This document shows positions 46,640-55,827 of a stretch of DNA of 64,000 bases, one piece after another (within the stretch, counting starts at the first letter, position 1; every line of letters starts with the position of its first letter). The notes below the pieces were generated by a model that was not told the origin of the DNA, searched no databases, and saw only the letters and a list, made by a program, of their open reading frames with translations. The position numbers and the translations under genes are program-made. This stretch comes from Komarekiella atlantica HA4396-MV6 (GTDB lineage: Bacteria; Cyanobacteriota; Cyanobacteriia; Cyanobacteriales; Nostocaceae): contig JAHHHK010000018.1 of NCBI GenBank assembly GCA_019359395.1, forward strand, positions 1 to 64,000, in the 5' to 3' direction.

Positions 46640-46690
46640 ATCAGAAAGGACACCGACGACTGGCCGTGTTTCGTCTCGGTGCCCCTGCTG
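46640..46690. terminator. Possible hairpin between convergent genes
   Basis: GGACACCGACGA and TCGTCTCGGTGCCC pair imperfectly around a short loop, between the convergent HAD gene and the ArgRS-like gene. No good T run follows on either strand, so a terminator role is only possible. Confidence 0.3.
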
Positions 46691-46788
46691 GTTCGCTCCT
46701 CACACACTTGCTAATATAGCTGAGGTGATTTATTGAGTCAATAGCTGTTATAAAAGTTTTTATTTTTACCTGAAAGACATTTAATTAT

Positions 46789-47757
46789 TCATAACTCCAA
46801 GGGTGCAAAAACCCCCAATTTTTCTTCTAGCAAAAATCTTAATACAGACTGAGTAGCCATAAGCAATCCGAGTCTAGCTTGAGCTAGCTCTAATGAGGTA
46901 ATTTTAACCTCACCCCAAATGCGGCAATTACACCAAAAGTTTTCAAATGCTCGGCTCAAATTTAACGCTGCTTTTTGCCATTTTAAATAATTGCTAACAT
47001 TAGGACATTTTATGCTATCTACTGCTTGCACTAACTCGGCAATTAGACGACGCTCATCTGGATGATTTAGGCGCAGTTTTCCGTCGCAGTTAAGCCAAGG
47101 AATGGGGTTGGAAGAGATAAAACTCCAAAAAGCTGGACTATAATCTGGAACTGGTTCCTTGAGTTTAATTAACCCTTCTTGGTGAGCTAGTAATACTAGA
47201 GAGCAACAGCGTGCATGAACATATTGAACAAAAAACAAAGAATTGGGGAACTTAGAGTCCTTTTTTGGAATTAAATATTTCTCCCCATCTCCGACTTCCT
47301 TCATCTTTGACTCTCTGCATCTCCCACTTTCCTCATCTCTCCCTGAATACTCAACGGCGAGACTTTGTAACCAAACAGCCAAGCTAGGGTGAGTCAATTC
47401 TAAATGTATCCAGCCGGGGGGAACTATTTGGATGCTAAAAACGTCGCCAGACGCGACTGATAAATGAGAGGCGATCGCATGGGCAAGCTCCATAGTTTTT
47501 TGATTCTGAGATTTTGATAACCACAGAGCCATACCTGAGATATACAAAACTCGCTTATCATCTCTATCTTTATATAGAAGACTTTTTTTATTTTCTATGT
47601 ATTTAACTTTATAACTTTTGGTACAAATACTTATTGCATTCGATAAATAACCATATAATAACCATTTAATTGCTGTGTATTTGCTAACTAGTAGTCTATG
47701 ATGCACGTAGTCTTGGGTAAATAACTCCTTACATTGTGTTTGTTGGTTTTCTGACAT
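46789..47757 (-). CDS. ArgRS-like protein with DALR anticodon-binding domain, no catalytic core
   Basis: The 322 residues have a middle part like the N-terminal additional domain of arginyl-tRNA synthetase (ELAHAIASHLS...VPPGWIHLEL). The C-terminal DALR helical domain has FVQYVHARCCSLVL and ends QSVLRFLLEEKLGVFAPLEL, the usual end of ArgRS. The HIGH and KMSKS catalytic motifs are missing, so it cannot charge tRNA as it stands. It might bind tRNA or act as a partner protein. A charged insert (SGRDEESGRCRESKMKEVG) is encoded by purine-rich repeat DNA. Similar DALR-only proteins occur in other cyanobacteria (recollection, not checked). Confidence 0.7.
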   Translation of the reverse strand: MSENQQTQCKELFTQDYVHHRLLVSKYTAIKWLLYGYLSNAISICTKSYKVKYIENKKSLLYKDRDDKRVLYISGMALWLSKSQNQKTMELAHAIASHLSVASGDVFSIQIVPPGWIHLELTHPSLAVWLQSLAVEYSGRDEESGRCRESKMKEVGDGEKYLIPKKDSKFPNSLFFVQYVHARCCSLVLLAHQEGLIKLKEPVPDYSPAFWSFISSNPIPWLNCDGKLRLNHPDERRLIAELVQAVDSIKCPNVSNYLKWQKAALNLSRAFENFWCNCRIWGEVKITSLELAQARLGLLMATQSVLRFLLEEKLGVFAPLEL

Positions 47758-47837
47758 CTATCTTGAGATATAAGTTTAATCTAGATAAAGAAAAATGAGA
47801 GTACGATAAAATTTGATGAATAATCGATGAATAGTAA

Positions 47838-47851
47838 GTAAACTTTACTAC
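47838..47851. promoter_or_regulatory. Candidate NtcA box (GTA-N8-TAC)
   Basis: GTAAACTTTACTAC fits the NtcA consensus GTA-N8-TAC and contains a perfect 11-bp dyad GTAAACTTTAC. TATAAC begins 20 bases further on, at 47872, in position for a -10 box of an NtcA-activated promoter reading toward the Crp-like gene. The gene start is about 130 bases downstream. The motif is short, so chance occurrence is possible. Confidence 0.35.
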
Positions 47852-47981
47852 CATCATTGTACAGTAAGAAGTATAACAAAAGAGTGGAGCGCAATTAATT
47901 TGCTTTCTGCTCTTTGTATGGCTGGCGCTGTTAGGCGTTAAGCCAACTTCGCCAACGCAAAGACACTCCTTGCACCTTTTT

Positions 47982-48740
47982 ATGACGTCTTTGTCTTCAG
48001 CCGAACGCTCTTTGTTACCTATGCAATCTCCATCCTCCTTTTCAGAGGCTTCACGGCCTTTTCTAACTTGGCAACGAATTCTTGATTGGGCTCAAGAACA
48101 CTATCGCTGCCGCACCTTTAGCAAAGATGAGCGCATTCCAGCTCGACCTGGATTGCTATATTTGGTGCAAAGGGGTGCGATCCGTATGGTAGGAACCGCC
48201 CAGGTTAGTGCTACTGCCAGTCAGCTAACGTCTCGACGAATCAATAGAACTCCAGAAGAAGCTTTCTTGGGTTTTGTGGGAGCGGGACAGCCGTTTGAAA
48301 TTGTTGCCCAGTCACCATTCACACTCCAGGCTTACGCACATGTTGATCAAACTGCGGTGCTGTGGATGTACTGGCACGACTTAGACAATTGGCCTCACTT
48401 CCGTCGCGAAGTTATGGATGCCTTTAGATATCAGCATCAGCGCAAGCTGCTGTGGCTGAGTGCCTTGGGACAACGACGCACAATTGACCGACTCTTAGGA
48501 TTTCTCACATTGTTGATTGAGGAATATGGAGAGCCAGCAATGAGCGACACTGATCCCGATGTGATTCGTGGCTATTGTCTGCCTTTTCCCCTCACTCATG
48601 CCCAAATTGGTAGCGCGATTGGTTCAACTCGTGTCACCGTCACCCGCTTGATGGGTAAATTGCGTCAACGCGGCTTAATCCTTACCCAAGGAGATAATCT
48701 TATTTGCTTGCCAGCAGAATCGATTAATAGAGCCAGCTAG
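47982..48740 (+). CDS. Crp/Fnr family regulator with NtcA-like HTH
   Basis: About 252 residues. The N-terminal part is a cNMP-type beta-barrel (RIPARPGLLYLVQRGAIRMVG, AFLGFVGAGQPFEIV). A long dimer helix (REVMDAFRYQHQRKLLWLSAL) follows, then a winged helix PLTHAQIGSAIGSTRVTVTR. The recognition helix is nearly the same as in NtcA (EAIGSTRVTVTRLL), so it may bind similar DNA, but the protein is not NtcA itself. Start choice is uncertain among 47970, 47982 and 48021, since none has a strong ribosome-binding site. A candidate NtcA box lies upstream. Confidence 0.83.
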   Translation: MTSLSSAERSLLPMQSPSSFSEASRPFLTWQRILDWAQEHYRCRTFSKDERIPARPGLLYLVQRGAIRMVGTAQVSATASQLTSRRINRTPEEAFLGFVGAGQPFEIVAQSPFTLQAYAHVDQTAVLWMYWHDLDNWPHFRREVMDAFRYQHQRKLLWLSALGQRRTIDRLLGFLTLLIEEYGEPAMSDTDPDVIRGYCLPFPLTHAQIGSAIGSTRVTVTRLMGKLRQRGLILTQGDNLICLPAESINRAS

Positions 48741-50436
48741 AGCACCAATAGCAGGTGTCAGCGAATTTTGACAAACCCTGTTTGGGTAATCAGTTCCTGT
48801 CCCTGCTCAGTTAGCAGTAAGTTGGCATAGGCAACACCTGCTTGCTACTCAGCTTGACCATTCTGTTTGACCACCACGAACAGATTGCGGGTAATCGGGT
48901 ATTTTCTTAATAGGAAAGCCTCAATGTTCAATTTGTTCCGTTTACCAGGACATTCAGAAGGGAGGACAAATGATTCTTGGTAGGGAGCAATATATTGCCC
49001 TTGCGTCCGCCCCAACGGCAAGGCTCTAATTGAACATTGAGGAACTGCCTCTGGTGCAGAAGAATAGTAAATGCCACCAAGATTACCAGCTAATTTTTGC
49101 AAGGCTTGGGTGGTAGTTTAAGATAAACTTCACATTAGAGCCAAAAGCTTGACCATTCAAGATGTGTTGGACAAAAAGTTCGACCGTACCGCCATCAGCG
49201 ACACGACGAGAATAAAGTTTGGTCTGCATATTGGGGCCTCCACCTGGCTCCAATTGTTAGCAGTACCCCTATAAATTGACTTTAACTGGTCTATTGTCAG
49301 TCCAGGAATATCGAGTCTAGGGTTAACAGCTACCGCTAAACCATCAATTGCCATGAGCATTTGTTTGAGTTCGAATCCGCATTGCTTGGCACGAGCTAAC
49401 TTCTTGTCTGATACTGGTATGGAGAACTGGGAAAATGTAATTTGACCATCAATTAGGGATCTTTCTCATACCTTTATCGGCTTGATCGCCGCTACTAGAT
49501 TCCACATAAGGCAGCTTAATATAAATGCTTGATAAGTGCTTGCTACTTGAGATTTTATTTAGACAAGTTTTTTATTTATTAGGAAATTTTGATAAATCCT
49601 ACTTTGGAAACTAATTTCTGACTTTAAGCAGTCAACAGCAATTTTGCGTATATTTTTCCTACATGTTTATTGATATTGGTTAATTAAAAAAATTCCCGTC
49701 TAGTGCTCTATTGTAAAAGTTTTGAGAGATTCGTAGTAAGCACTTTAGTGCTTAACAAATTAAGGACTAAAGTTCTTAGTACAAACACGTATTACCATCA
49801 AAATTAATGGGACAGCTCTCTCAAACATCTGTTGTGCTTGTTGCAGTTGAGTGGAGGTTAATTTTCCGCTGGTTGGAACTGCTTAACCACACCACACATT
49901 GACGCATTCCCAGAATTTCGCGAATGCGTGCCAAAAAAGCTGCTCCAATCTCCCTTTTATCAATAGGTCAATCATAGGAGAAGTTCTGTTCCGCTCAGGC
50001 TAGTAGAGCAAAGCCAGATGCTCTGGTGCGGACGCTAGGCGTAGCCTCCTTAAGAATAGCAGGGCTGTTTAACTCGCTCAGATTAGGAGCTTGTCAAGAG
50101 TATCAACCAGAAACTTTAGTGACTTGGTAATTGAAAAATTACTGTTTCAGCCAGTAAGTTTAAGTGCGATCACCAGGCTCATGAGCAAATAAAATTTTTG
50201 CACTATCTGATTTTTTTGTTGATACGCTTGTAAACTAAGCTCCTTTAGGGAATAAAACAGCCCTGTTTAAGAGTAAGGGTATGAGAATACGGCTCAGATT
50301 ACGCTATTGCTTCTATCCGGTGCATCTTCCGAGAAGCTGTAAAAGCTTCCAAAGAGTTCTTTTTGCATTTACGTAGCAAGCCGACCCTCAGCTTGTCTGT
50401 GTAAGTGACTAGTTTTTCTTAACGCCTGACAAAATT
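48741..50436. other. 1.7-kb region holding only gene remnants and repeats
   Basis: No intact gene lies between the Crp-like gene and rbcR. The part at 48758-49460 is a broken PstS-like gene (listed separately). Around 49815-49970 the minus strand reads like old coding DNA in two frames (EIGAAFLARIREILGMRQ, then GKLTSTQLQQAQQMFERAV), perhaps another remnant that I cannot name. The part at 49990-50060 has GGCGTAGCC-type repeats. The remainder is AT-rich. Confidence 0.5.
48758..49460 (-). pseudogene. Decayed PstS-like phosphate-binding protein gene
   Basis: On the minus strand successive pieces match a cyanobacterial PstS-like substrate-binding protein. The pieces are DGQITFSQ...AIDGLAVAVNPRLDIPGL and QTKLYSRRVADGGTVELFV after one frameshift. 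Then come GSNVKFI, TTQALQKLAGNLGGIYY after a second shift, PLGRTQGQYIAPYQESFV, and YANLLLTEQGQELITQTGFV after an in-frame stop at 48845. The N-terminal signal part is missing. With two frameshifts, a stop and truncation, the gene is dead. Its original role was binding phosphate for an ABC importer. Confidence 0.82.
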
Positions 50437-51456
50437 TTAGACTCCTCCAGAGTTAGGTGTAGCTGCATCTAATGTAGCTACCACTATATTTTTTTGTGCT
50501 AGTTTTAGCATATCTTGATTCCATCCAGGATTAGCAAACTGGGGCAAAATTTCCTGACTAAACGCTTCTGCGGCCTTGGATCTATAGCGATTGGGATTAA
50601 ATATTAGCCACAGTGTTCGTTTGACAACAACACCTTCAATAGGGGCACAGTGTAGAACGCCCATTTGTAACTCTTTAGCGATCGCCGATGTTGAAACAAA
50701 GGCAGCTCCTAAACCAGATTGCACAGCATTTTTAATTGCTTCAATGGAATTTAGTTCCATTTCGACTTTAAAACGTCTTGTATCAATCTCACAGCGTCCT
50801 AGCACTTGGTCAATTACCTTGCGAATAGTTGATTGAGAATCTAAAGCAATGAATTGTAATTTATATAGGTCTTCTTTTTGGATTGTTTCAAGTTTGGCAA
50901 AGGGATGAAAGACAGGTAGAATCAGCGCTAGTTCGTCTTCAGCATAGGGAAGAATTTCCAATGATTCAGTCAGTTCGCCTGGAATCTCTCCACCGATGAT
51001 GGCTAGATCGACCTGTCCGTTAGCTACGCTCCAAGCAGTTCGCCGGGTAGAGTGGACATGCAATTGCACCGCCACATCTGGATATCTTTGTCGGAACATC
51101 CCAATCATTCTGGGTAGGAGATACGTGCCGGTGGTTTGAGAAGCGCCGACAATCAAAGTACCGCCTTGGAGATTTTGTAAATCCTCGATCGCACGGCAGG
51201 TTTCTTGACATAGACTGAGGATTTTTTCACCGTAACTTAAGAGTAAATGCCCTGCTTCGGTTAATTGTGCACGACGTCCTCCACGGTCAAATAGGGGGAC
51301 ATCTAGCTGCCGTTCTAGATTTTGAACTTGCAGGCTCACGGCAGGTTGGGAGACGTAAAGACTATCAGCGGCGCGCTTGAAGCTCCCTTCTACGGCGATC
51401 GCTTTTAGAATACGTAACTGATCTAAAGTGAAAGGAAGGTCAGACATAAGGCTCAA
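50437..51456 (-). CDS. rbcR: LysR family regulator, RbcR/Ycf30-like
   Basis: The 339 residues have an N-terminal winged HTH ([37 protein letters not shown]) and a two-lobed effector domain ([34 protein letters not shown]). The sequence is the cyanobacterial RbcR/Ycf30 type, an activator of Rubisco and carbon-metabolism genes that responds to metabolites such as NADPH or RuBP in related proteins. It is divergent from nnrU, with ndhF and ndhD beyond. Only the family link is certain; the target genes are not shown here. An alternative start lies at the fourth codon (51447). Confidence 0.82.
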   Translation of the reverse strand: MSLMSDLPFTLDQLRILKAIAVEGSFKRAADSLYVSQPAVSLQVQNLERQLDVPLFDRGGRRAQLTEAGHLLLSYGEKILSLCQETCRAIEDLQNLQGGTLIVGASQTTGTYLLPRMIGMFRQRYPDVAVQLHVHSTRRTAWSVANGQVDLAIIGGEIPGELTESLEILPYAEDELALILPVFHPFAKLETIQKEDLYKLQFIALDSQSTIRKVIDQVLGRCEIDTRRFKVEMELNSIEAIKNAVQSGLGAAFVSTSAIAKELQMGVLHCAPIEGVVVKRTLWLIFNPNRYRSKAAEAFSQEILPQFANPGWNQDMLKLAQKNIVVATLDAATPNSGGV

Positions 51457-51651
51457 CCCACATTTGAAAGGAGCGGTGGCAACAAATCAAGTTTCACAGC
51501 AATAAGCCGAGCGTGATTTATTGCATCTTAAACTTGAAGGCTTTACTCGAAAAAGACAGTAACACAACATCTTGACTAAAGTCCTCTTTTGAACACTTTG
51601 TGGTATCGGTGTACTGAATTAAGTTTTCTTGAAATTACTTTACCTGTGTAT

Positions 51652-52368
51652 ATGATGCTGAATCCTTGGTTAACCCCCAGTCATTTTGTCATACTAGGGT
51701 TACAATTAGCTTTTGCGATCGCTCACAGTGGGGGCGCTGCTTTGCGCCCTTGGGCAGAAAAATATATTTCACCAAGGCTTTATCGCGTTCTCTTTGCATT
51801 AATCAGCCTACCGTTGGCTGTAATATTAATTATTTACTTTTTTAATCATCGCTATGACGGTTTGGTGCTTTGGCAGGTGCAGGGAGTACCGGGGGTTCGG
51901 GAAGTAGTTTGGATGCTATCAGCGATTTCGTTTTTGTTTTTATATCCTGCTACCTTCAATCTACTAGAAATTGCTGCCATTCAAAAGCCCCAAGTCCACC
52001 TCTATGAGACAGGGATTATTCGTATTACTCGTCATCCTCAGATGGTGGGGCAAATAATTTGGTGCTTTGCCCATACTCTTTGGCTCGGTACTACCTTTAC
52101 TTTAGTAACCTCAATTGGACTGGTGTTACACCATTTGTTTGGAGTTTGGCATGGGGATCGTCGCCTAGGCTCCCGCTATGGAGAAGCCTTTGAAATTGTC
52201 AAACAACGGACTTCAATTATTCCCTTCCAAGCAATTCTTGACGGTCGTCAATCTATCAAATGGCAGGAATTTATCCGTCCTGCCTATTTTGGAGTTGCTA
52301 TTTTTGTGGCTTTACTTTGGTGGTCGCACCCTCTGTTACTGGAAGCAACTAGTAGTATAGGATGGTAA
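51652..52368 (+). CDS. NnrU family membrane protein (Z-ISO-like)
   Basis: The ATG at 51652 or the next codon (MLNPWLTPSHFVILGLQLAF) is preferred to an upstream TTG. The roughly 238 residues have about six membrane spans. The family motifs AIAHSGGAALRP, GIIRITRHPQMVGQIIWCFAH and LHHLFGVWHGDRRLGSRYG carry His residues that could bind heme. NnrU is related to plant 15-cis-zeta-carotene isomerase (Z-ISO), so a carotenoid role is possible. The first-described NnrU was linked to nitrogen-oxide metabolism. A terminator follows at 52599-52631. Confidence 0.85.
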   Translation: MMLNPWLTPSHFVILGLQLAFAIAHSGGAALRPWAEKYISPRLYRVLFALISLPLAVILIIYFFNHRYDGLVLWQVQGVPGVREVVWMLSAISFLFLYPATFNLLEIAAIQKPQVHLYETGIIRITRHPQMVGQIIWCFAHTLWLGTTFTLVTSIGLVLHHLFGVWHGDRRLGSRYGEAFEIVKQRTSIIPFQAILDGRQSIKWQEFIRPAYFGVAIFVALLWWSHPLLLEATSSIGW

Positions 52369-52783
52369 TTTTAAATGATCCCCAATATTAAGCATGAGAT
52401 AAAAAGTAGATGGACGTTTGAGCTTATCAACTGCTACCAAATCAATGTAGGATGAGTTTAAACATCTATGATTGGGAGTGTATTCAGTCGGTTTGAGATT
52501 TTATATTGGTAGTTGTGTCAGTGGTCTTTCCTGGGGAATAAATGATAGATCAATCTAAATTCCCAGGCAGCCACGGCAATCAGGAGTTAGAAATCCAGAA
52601 AAGCCAGCGCGACTCTCACGGTGGCTTTTTTGTCAGAGACACGTAAACGCGCTTATTTTTTGCTTAATTATCTGTGTCCTGCATATCTGTGTCCTGAGAG
52701 CATCTATCGGCAGTTACTGGCTTGCCAATCTTTCAGTGCAGATAGCTAGTTTGATATAAAAACCCTATAATCCAAGAGGTGTC
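52369..52783. other. Intergenic region with terminator
   Basis: About 415 bases between nnrU and the thioredoxin gene. A hairpin at 52599-52631 ends in a T run. I see no open frame of family character or tRNA. The thioredoxin promoter should lie after the hairpin. Confidence 0.5.
52599..52631 (+). terminator. Intrinsic terminator downstream of nnrU
   Basis: The arms AAAAGCCA (52599-52606) and TGGCTTTT (52622-52629) pair perfectly around a 15-base loop and are followed by further T residues. It lies 230 bases after nnrU on the plus strand. Confidence 0.7.
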
Positions 52784-53170
52784 ATGGTGTTGTCGGTTAG
52801 TGAGCGGACATTTACTCAAGAAGTTTTAGAATCTCCAATTCCTGTCTTAGTTAACTTTGAAGCACCTTGGTGTGGATTGTGTCGTATTATCCAGCCACTA
52901 TTGTTGCAATTTAAAGCCCAGTACGGTGAGGAAATTAAATTAGTTACGGTTAACGCCGATCAAAATTTTAAATTGTCTACTACTTATAAATTAAAATCAC
53001 TGCCAACTTTACTATTGATTGAAAATAGTATTGTCCGGCATCGCTTGGAAAGTTTTCGCGGCAGAGAAGATTTGCGTTTAGCCCTGGAAGAAATTAAAGT
53101 CAGCTATAGCAACAGTCCTAAAAGCTACAACAGCCTAAAAACCGCAGATTTGGAATGTCGCTCGGCATAA
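52784..53170 (+). CDS. Thioredoxin family protein
   Basis: The 128 residues form a thioredoxin fold with the active site WCGLC in FEAPWCGLCRIIQPLL. The usual WCGPC is changed by a Leu in place of Pro, which would shift redox potential. The cis-Pro is kept in LKSLPTLLLIE. A short polar tail (about 108-128) follows the domain. It should reduce or exchange disulphides of partner proteins in the cytoplasm. It is followed by heptamer repeats and a clear terminator, so it is transcribed separately from ndhF. Confidence 0.88.
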   Translation: MVLSVSERTFTQEVLESPIPVLVNFEAPWCGLCRIIQPLLLQFKAQYGEEIKLVTVNADQNFKLSTTYKLKSLPTLLLIENSIVRHRLESFRGREDLRLALEEIKVSYSNSPKSYNSLKTADLECRSA

Positions 53171-53181
53171 AGAAACTTAAC

Positions 53182-53216
53182 AGTCAATCGTCAATAGTCA
53201 ATAGTCAATAGTCAAT
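53182..53216. repeat. Short tandem heptamer repeat (STRR type)
   Basis: Five tandem copies of a 7-base unit, AGTCAAT with one variant CGTCAAT, lie directly after the thioredoxin gene. Heptamer STRR arrays are characteristic of heterocystous cyanobacteria. They probably arise by slippage and have no clear function. Confidence 0.75.
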
Positions 53217-53290
53217 AGTGAGTATTTAAACTCTTGACTATCGACTGTGGACAATTTAGTGAGTCGATCAAATCTAAAACCATGCTTAAC

Positions 53291-53325
53291 ACCCCACCCA
53301 ATGGTTACTGGGTGGGGTATTTTAT
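53291..53325 (+). terminator. Intrinsic terminator before ndhF
   Basis: A perfect 10-bp GC-rich stem ACCCCACCCA/TGGGTGGGGT with an 8-base loop is followed by ATTTTATCC. It ends the thioredoxin transcript and insulates ndhF. Confidence 0.85.
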
Positions 53326-53441
53326 CCTAAAGGGTGTGTGTCACAATTATTAACAGTTCCGACTCGGACAGTTTCCTGCGACGGACATCGTCTAAAGAAC
53401 TGTTCTACCTTAGTCAAGAATTCTAAAAGTAGGCGTCAGTG

Positions 53442-55532
53442 ATGGAAGTAATCTATCAGTATGCCTGGCTGATTCCGGTATTACCTCTTTTTGGGGCGAT
53501 GCTGGTCGGTCTAGGGTTAATCTCGTTGAATCAGGTGACAAACCGCTTGCGGCAGCTTAACGCTGTAGTGATTATTTCCCTGATGGGAGCGGCCATGGGG
53601 CTGTCGTTTGCCTTGCTATGGAGTCAAATTCAAGGACACGCGCCTTATATCCGCACCCTGGAATGGGCGGCGGCAGGTAATTTTCACCTGAGCATGGGCT
53701 ACACTGTTGACCACCTGACAGCCCTAATGCTGGTGATTGTGACAACAGTAGCCTTCCTAGTCATGGTTTATACCGATGGCTATATGGCTCATGATCCCGG
53801 TTACGTGCGGTTTTACGCCTATCTCAGCTTGTTTGGCTCCTCAATGTTGGGACTGGTGGTCAGTCCCAACCTAGTACAGATTTATATTTTCTGGGAACTA
53901 GTCGGGATGTGTTCCTACTTGCTGGTAGGCTTTTGGTACGATCGCAAGTCAGCAGCAGATGCCTGCCAAAAAGCATTTGTAACCAACCGCGTGGGTGACT
54001 TTGGTCTTCTGTTGGGCATTCTGGGGCTGTTCTGGGCAACAGGAAGCTTTGATTTTGATGTGATGGGCGATCGCCTCGCACAACTAGTGCAATCAGGTTC
54101 TATCAGCAATTTTCTTGCTGTCCTGTTTGCGATTTTAGTTTTCTTAGGTCCGGTGGCAAAATCCGCTCAATTCCCCTTGCATGTCTGGCTACCAGATGCG
54201 ATGGAAGGCCCCACCCCCATTTCTGCCCTAATCCATGCGGCAACTATGGTGGCAGCTGGTGTTTTCCTAATTGCTCGGATGTACCCAGTATTTGAGCACG
54301 TCCCAGCAGCAATGAACGTTATTGCCTTTACTGGGGCGTTTACAGCATTTTTGGGGGCAAGTATTGCCATTACCCAAAATGACATTAAAAAAGGCTTGGC
54401 TTACTCTACCATTTCCCAACTCGGTTACATGGTGATGGCAATGGGAGTAGGCTCATACAGCGCTGGACTGTTCCACCTAATGACACACGCCTATTTCAAG
54501 GCGATGCTGTTCTTGGGTTCTGGTTCTGTAATTCACGGTATGGAAGGTGTCGTTGGACACGACCCCGCCTTGGCGCAGGATATGCGGCTGATGGGTGGAT
54601 TGCGGAAGTATATGCCCATCACAGCAATTACCTTTTTGATTGGTTGCTTGGCAATTTCTGGTATCCCGCCTTTTGCTGGCTTCTGGTCAAAAGACGAAAT
54701 TCTTGGGAATGCCTTTGAGGCTAACCCATTTCTTTGGTTGATCGGCTGGCTAACTGCCGGGATTACTGCTTTCTATATGTTTAGAATGTATTTCTTGACA
54801 TTTGAAGGTAAATTCCGAGGTAATGACGAGAAAATTCAAGAAAAACTCAAGCAAGCAGCCACAATTGTCCTGGAATTAGAATCAGCAGAACTAGCTCCGA
54901 CATTTGGCCCTGGGGCAATGAAAAAAGGAGAATTGGCAGCAACAGGTGCTCACCATGACTCTCATGGGCATCACAGCGATTCTCCTCATGAATCACCGTG
55001 GACAATGACTCTGCCGTTAGCATTGTTGGCTGTGCCTTCGATTTTGATTGGTTTGGTAGGGACTCCCTATGCAAATTACTTTGAGGAGTTTATTTTTCCT
55101 CCTAGCGAAACCCTCTCGGAAGTTATAGAAAAAGCTGCTGAGTTCAACCCGACGGAATTTTATATCATGGCGGGGGCTTCAGTTGGAATTTCCTTAATTG
55201 CGATTACCTTAGCTTCGCTGATGTATTTGCGGGGTAAAATCGACCCAGCGGCGATCGCAGCTAAAATCAAACCACTTTACGAGTTGTCCCTCAACAAGTG
55301 GTACTTTGATGACATTTACCATCAAGTCTTTGTCATCGGCTTGCGTCGCCTAGCCAGACAAGTTATGGAAGTTGACTTCCGCGTTGTCGATGGTGCTGTT
55401 AACCTCACGGGCTTTTTCACACTTGTTAGTGGTGAAGGTCTGAAATATCTAGAAAACGGTCGCGCTCAATTTTATGCCTTGATTGTGTTTGGGGCTGTTT
55501 TGGGTTTAGTGATTGTCTTTGGTGTCACCTGA
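53442..55532 (+). CDS. ndhF: NAD(P)H-quinone oxidoreductase subunit 5 (NdhF)
   Basis: This is a proton-pumping antiporter-like subunit of the thylakoid NDH-1 complex, active in respiration and cyclic electron flow. The 696 residues have about sixteen membrane spans. Conserved charged motifs include IFWELVGMCSYLLVGFWYDR, HVWLPDAMEGPTPISALIHA, the Lys in NDIKKGLAYSTISQLGYM and the His in HLMTHAYFKAMLFLGSG. A His-rich loop (about 505-520, HHDSHGHHSD) precedes the lateral helix region. ATG 53442 is chosen over the preceding GTG. The full length and the ndhD neighbour suggest the NdhF1/NdhD1 (NDH-1L) type. Confidence 0.94.
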   Translation: MEVIYQYAWLIPVLPLFGAMLVGLGLISLNQVTNRLRQLNAVVIISLMGAAMGLSFALLWSQIQGHAPYIRTLEWAAAGNFHLSMGYTVDHLTALMLVIVTTVAFLVMVYTDGYMAHDPGYVRFYAYLSLFGSSMLGLVVSPNLVQIYIFWELVGMCSYLLVGFWYDRKSAADACQKAFVTNRVGDFGLLLGILGLFWATGSFDFDVMGDRLAQLVQSGSISNFLAVLFAILVFLGPVAKSAQFPLHVWLPDAMEGPTPISALIHAATMVAAGVFLIARMYPVFEHVPAAMNVIAFTGAFTAFLGASIAITQNDIKKGLAYSTISQLGYMVMAMGVGSYSAGLFHLMTHAYFKAMLFLGSGSVIHGMEGVVGHDPALAQDMRLMGGLRKYMPITAITFLIGCLAISGIPPFAGFWSKDEILGNAFEANPFLWLIGWLTAGITAFYMFRMYFLTFEGKFRGNDEKIQEKLKQAATIVLELESAELAPTFGPGAMKKGELAATGAHHDSHGHHSDSPHESPWTMTLPLALLAVPSILIGLVGTPYANYFEEFIFPPSETLSEVIEKAAEFNPTEFYIMAGASVGISLIAITLASLMYLRGKIDPAAIAAKIKPLYELSLNKWYFDDIYHQVFVIGLRRLARQVMEVDFRVVDGAVNLTGFFTLVSGEGLKYLENGRAQFYALIVFGAVLGLVIVFGVT

Positions 55533-55827
55533 TTGCAGTGTTGAGTGCTGAGTTCTGAGTGAAGAAGAAAATTAGGAATCGGTAGTCCGCAGTACAATCT
55601 TTACTCAGCACAATCTACGCTTTCAACTCAGCACGGGCTAAACGCCTCGCTACCGCTAACATGACTCAACACTCTTAGGATGAAGGCAAGGATATACATT
55701 TACCTACCTTCATCTTTATTTATTTTTCTTAAATCAACCTAACATTGAAGACTAAAGCCCTAAAAAGCTGCTAGTTAATAGCTAGTGACTTTTTGCTAAA
55801 CATGATTTTGATAGCAGACGAATTGCG
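55533..55827. repeat. Repeat-filled gap between ndhF and ndhD
   Basis: The gap contains variants of TTGAGTGCTGAGTTCTGAGT and, at 55629-55660, the repeat with core CAGCACGGGCTAAAC also found inside recJ at 38942-38973. No terminator is evident, so ndhF and ndhD may still be co-transcribed. Confidence 0.6.

Noticed and set aside
49365-49385. GTTCGAATCC-like sequence that resembles a tRNA T loop
   Set aside because: The flanking bases do not form T, anticodon or acceptor stems. The stretch is part of the decayed PstS-like frame.
53182-53216. Repeat array that could be taken for a CRISPR
   Set aside because: The unit is a 7-base tandem repeat without spacers, typical of STRR sequences. No cas genes are present.
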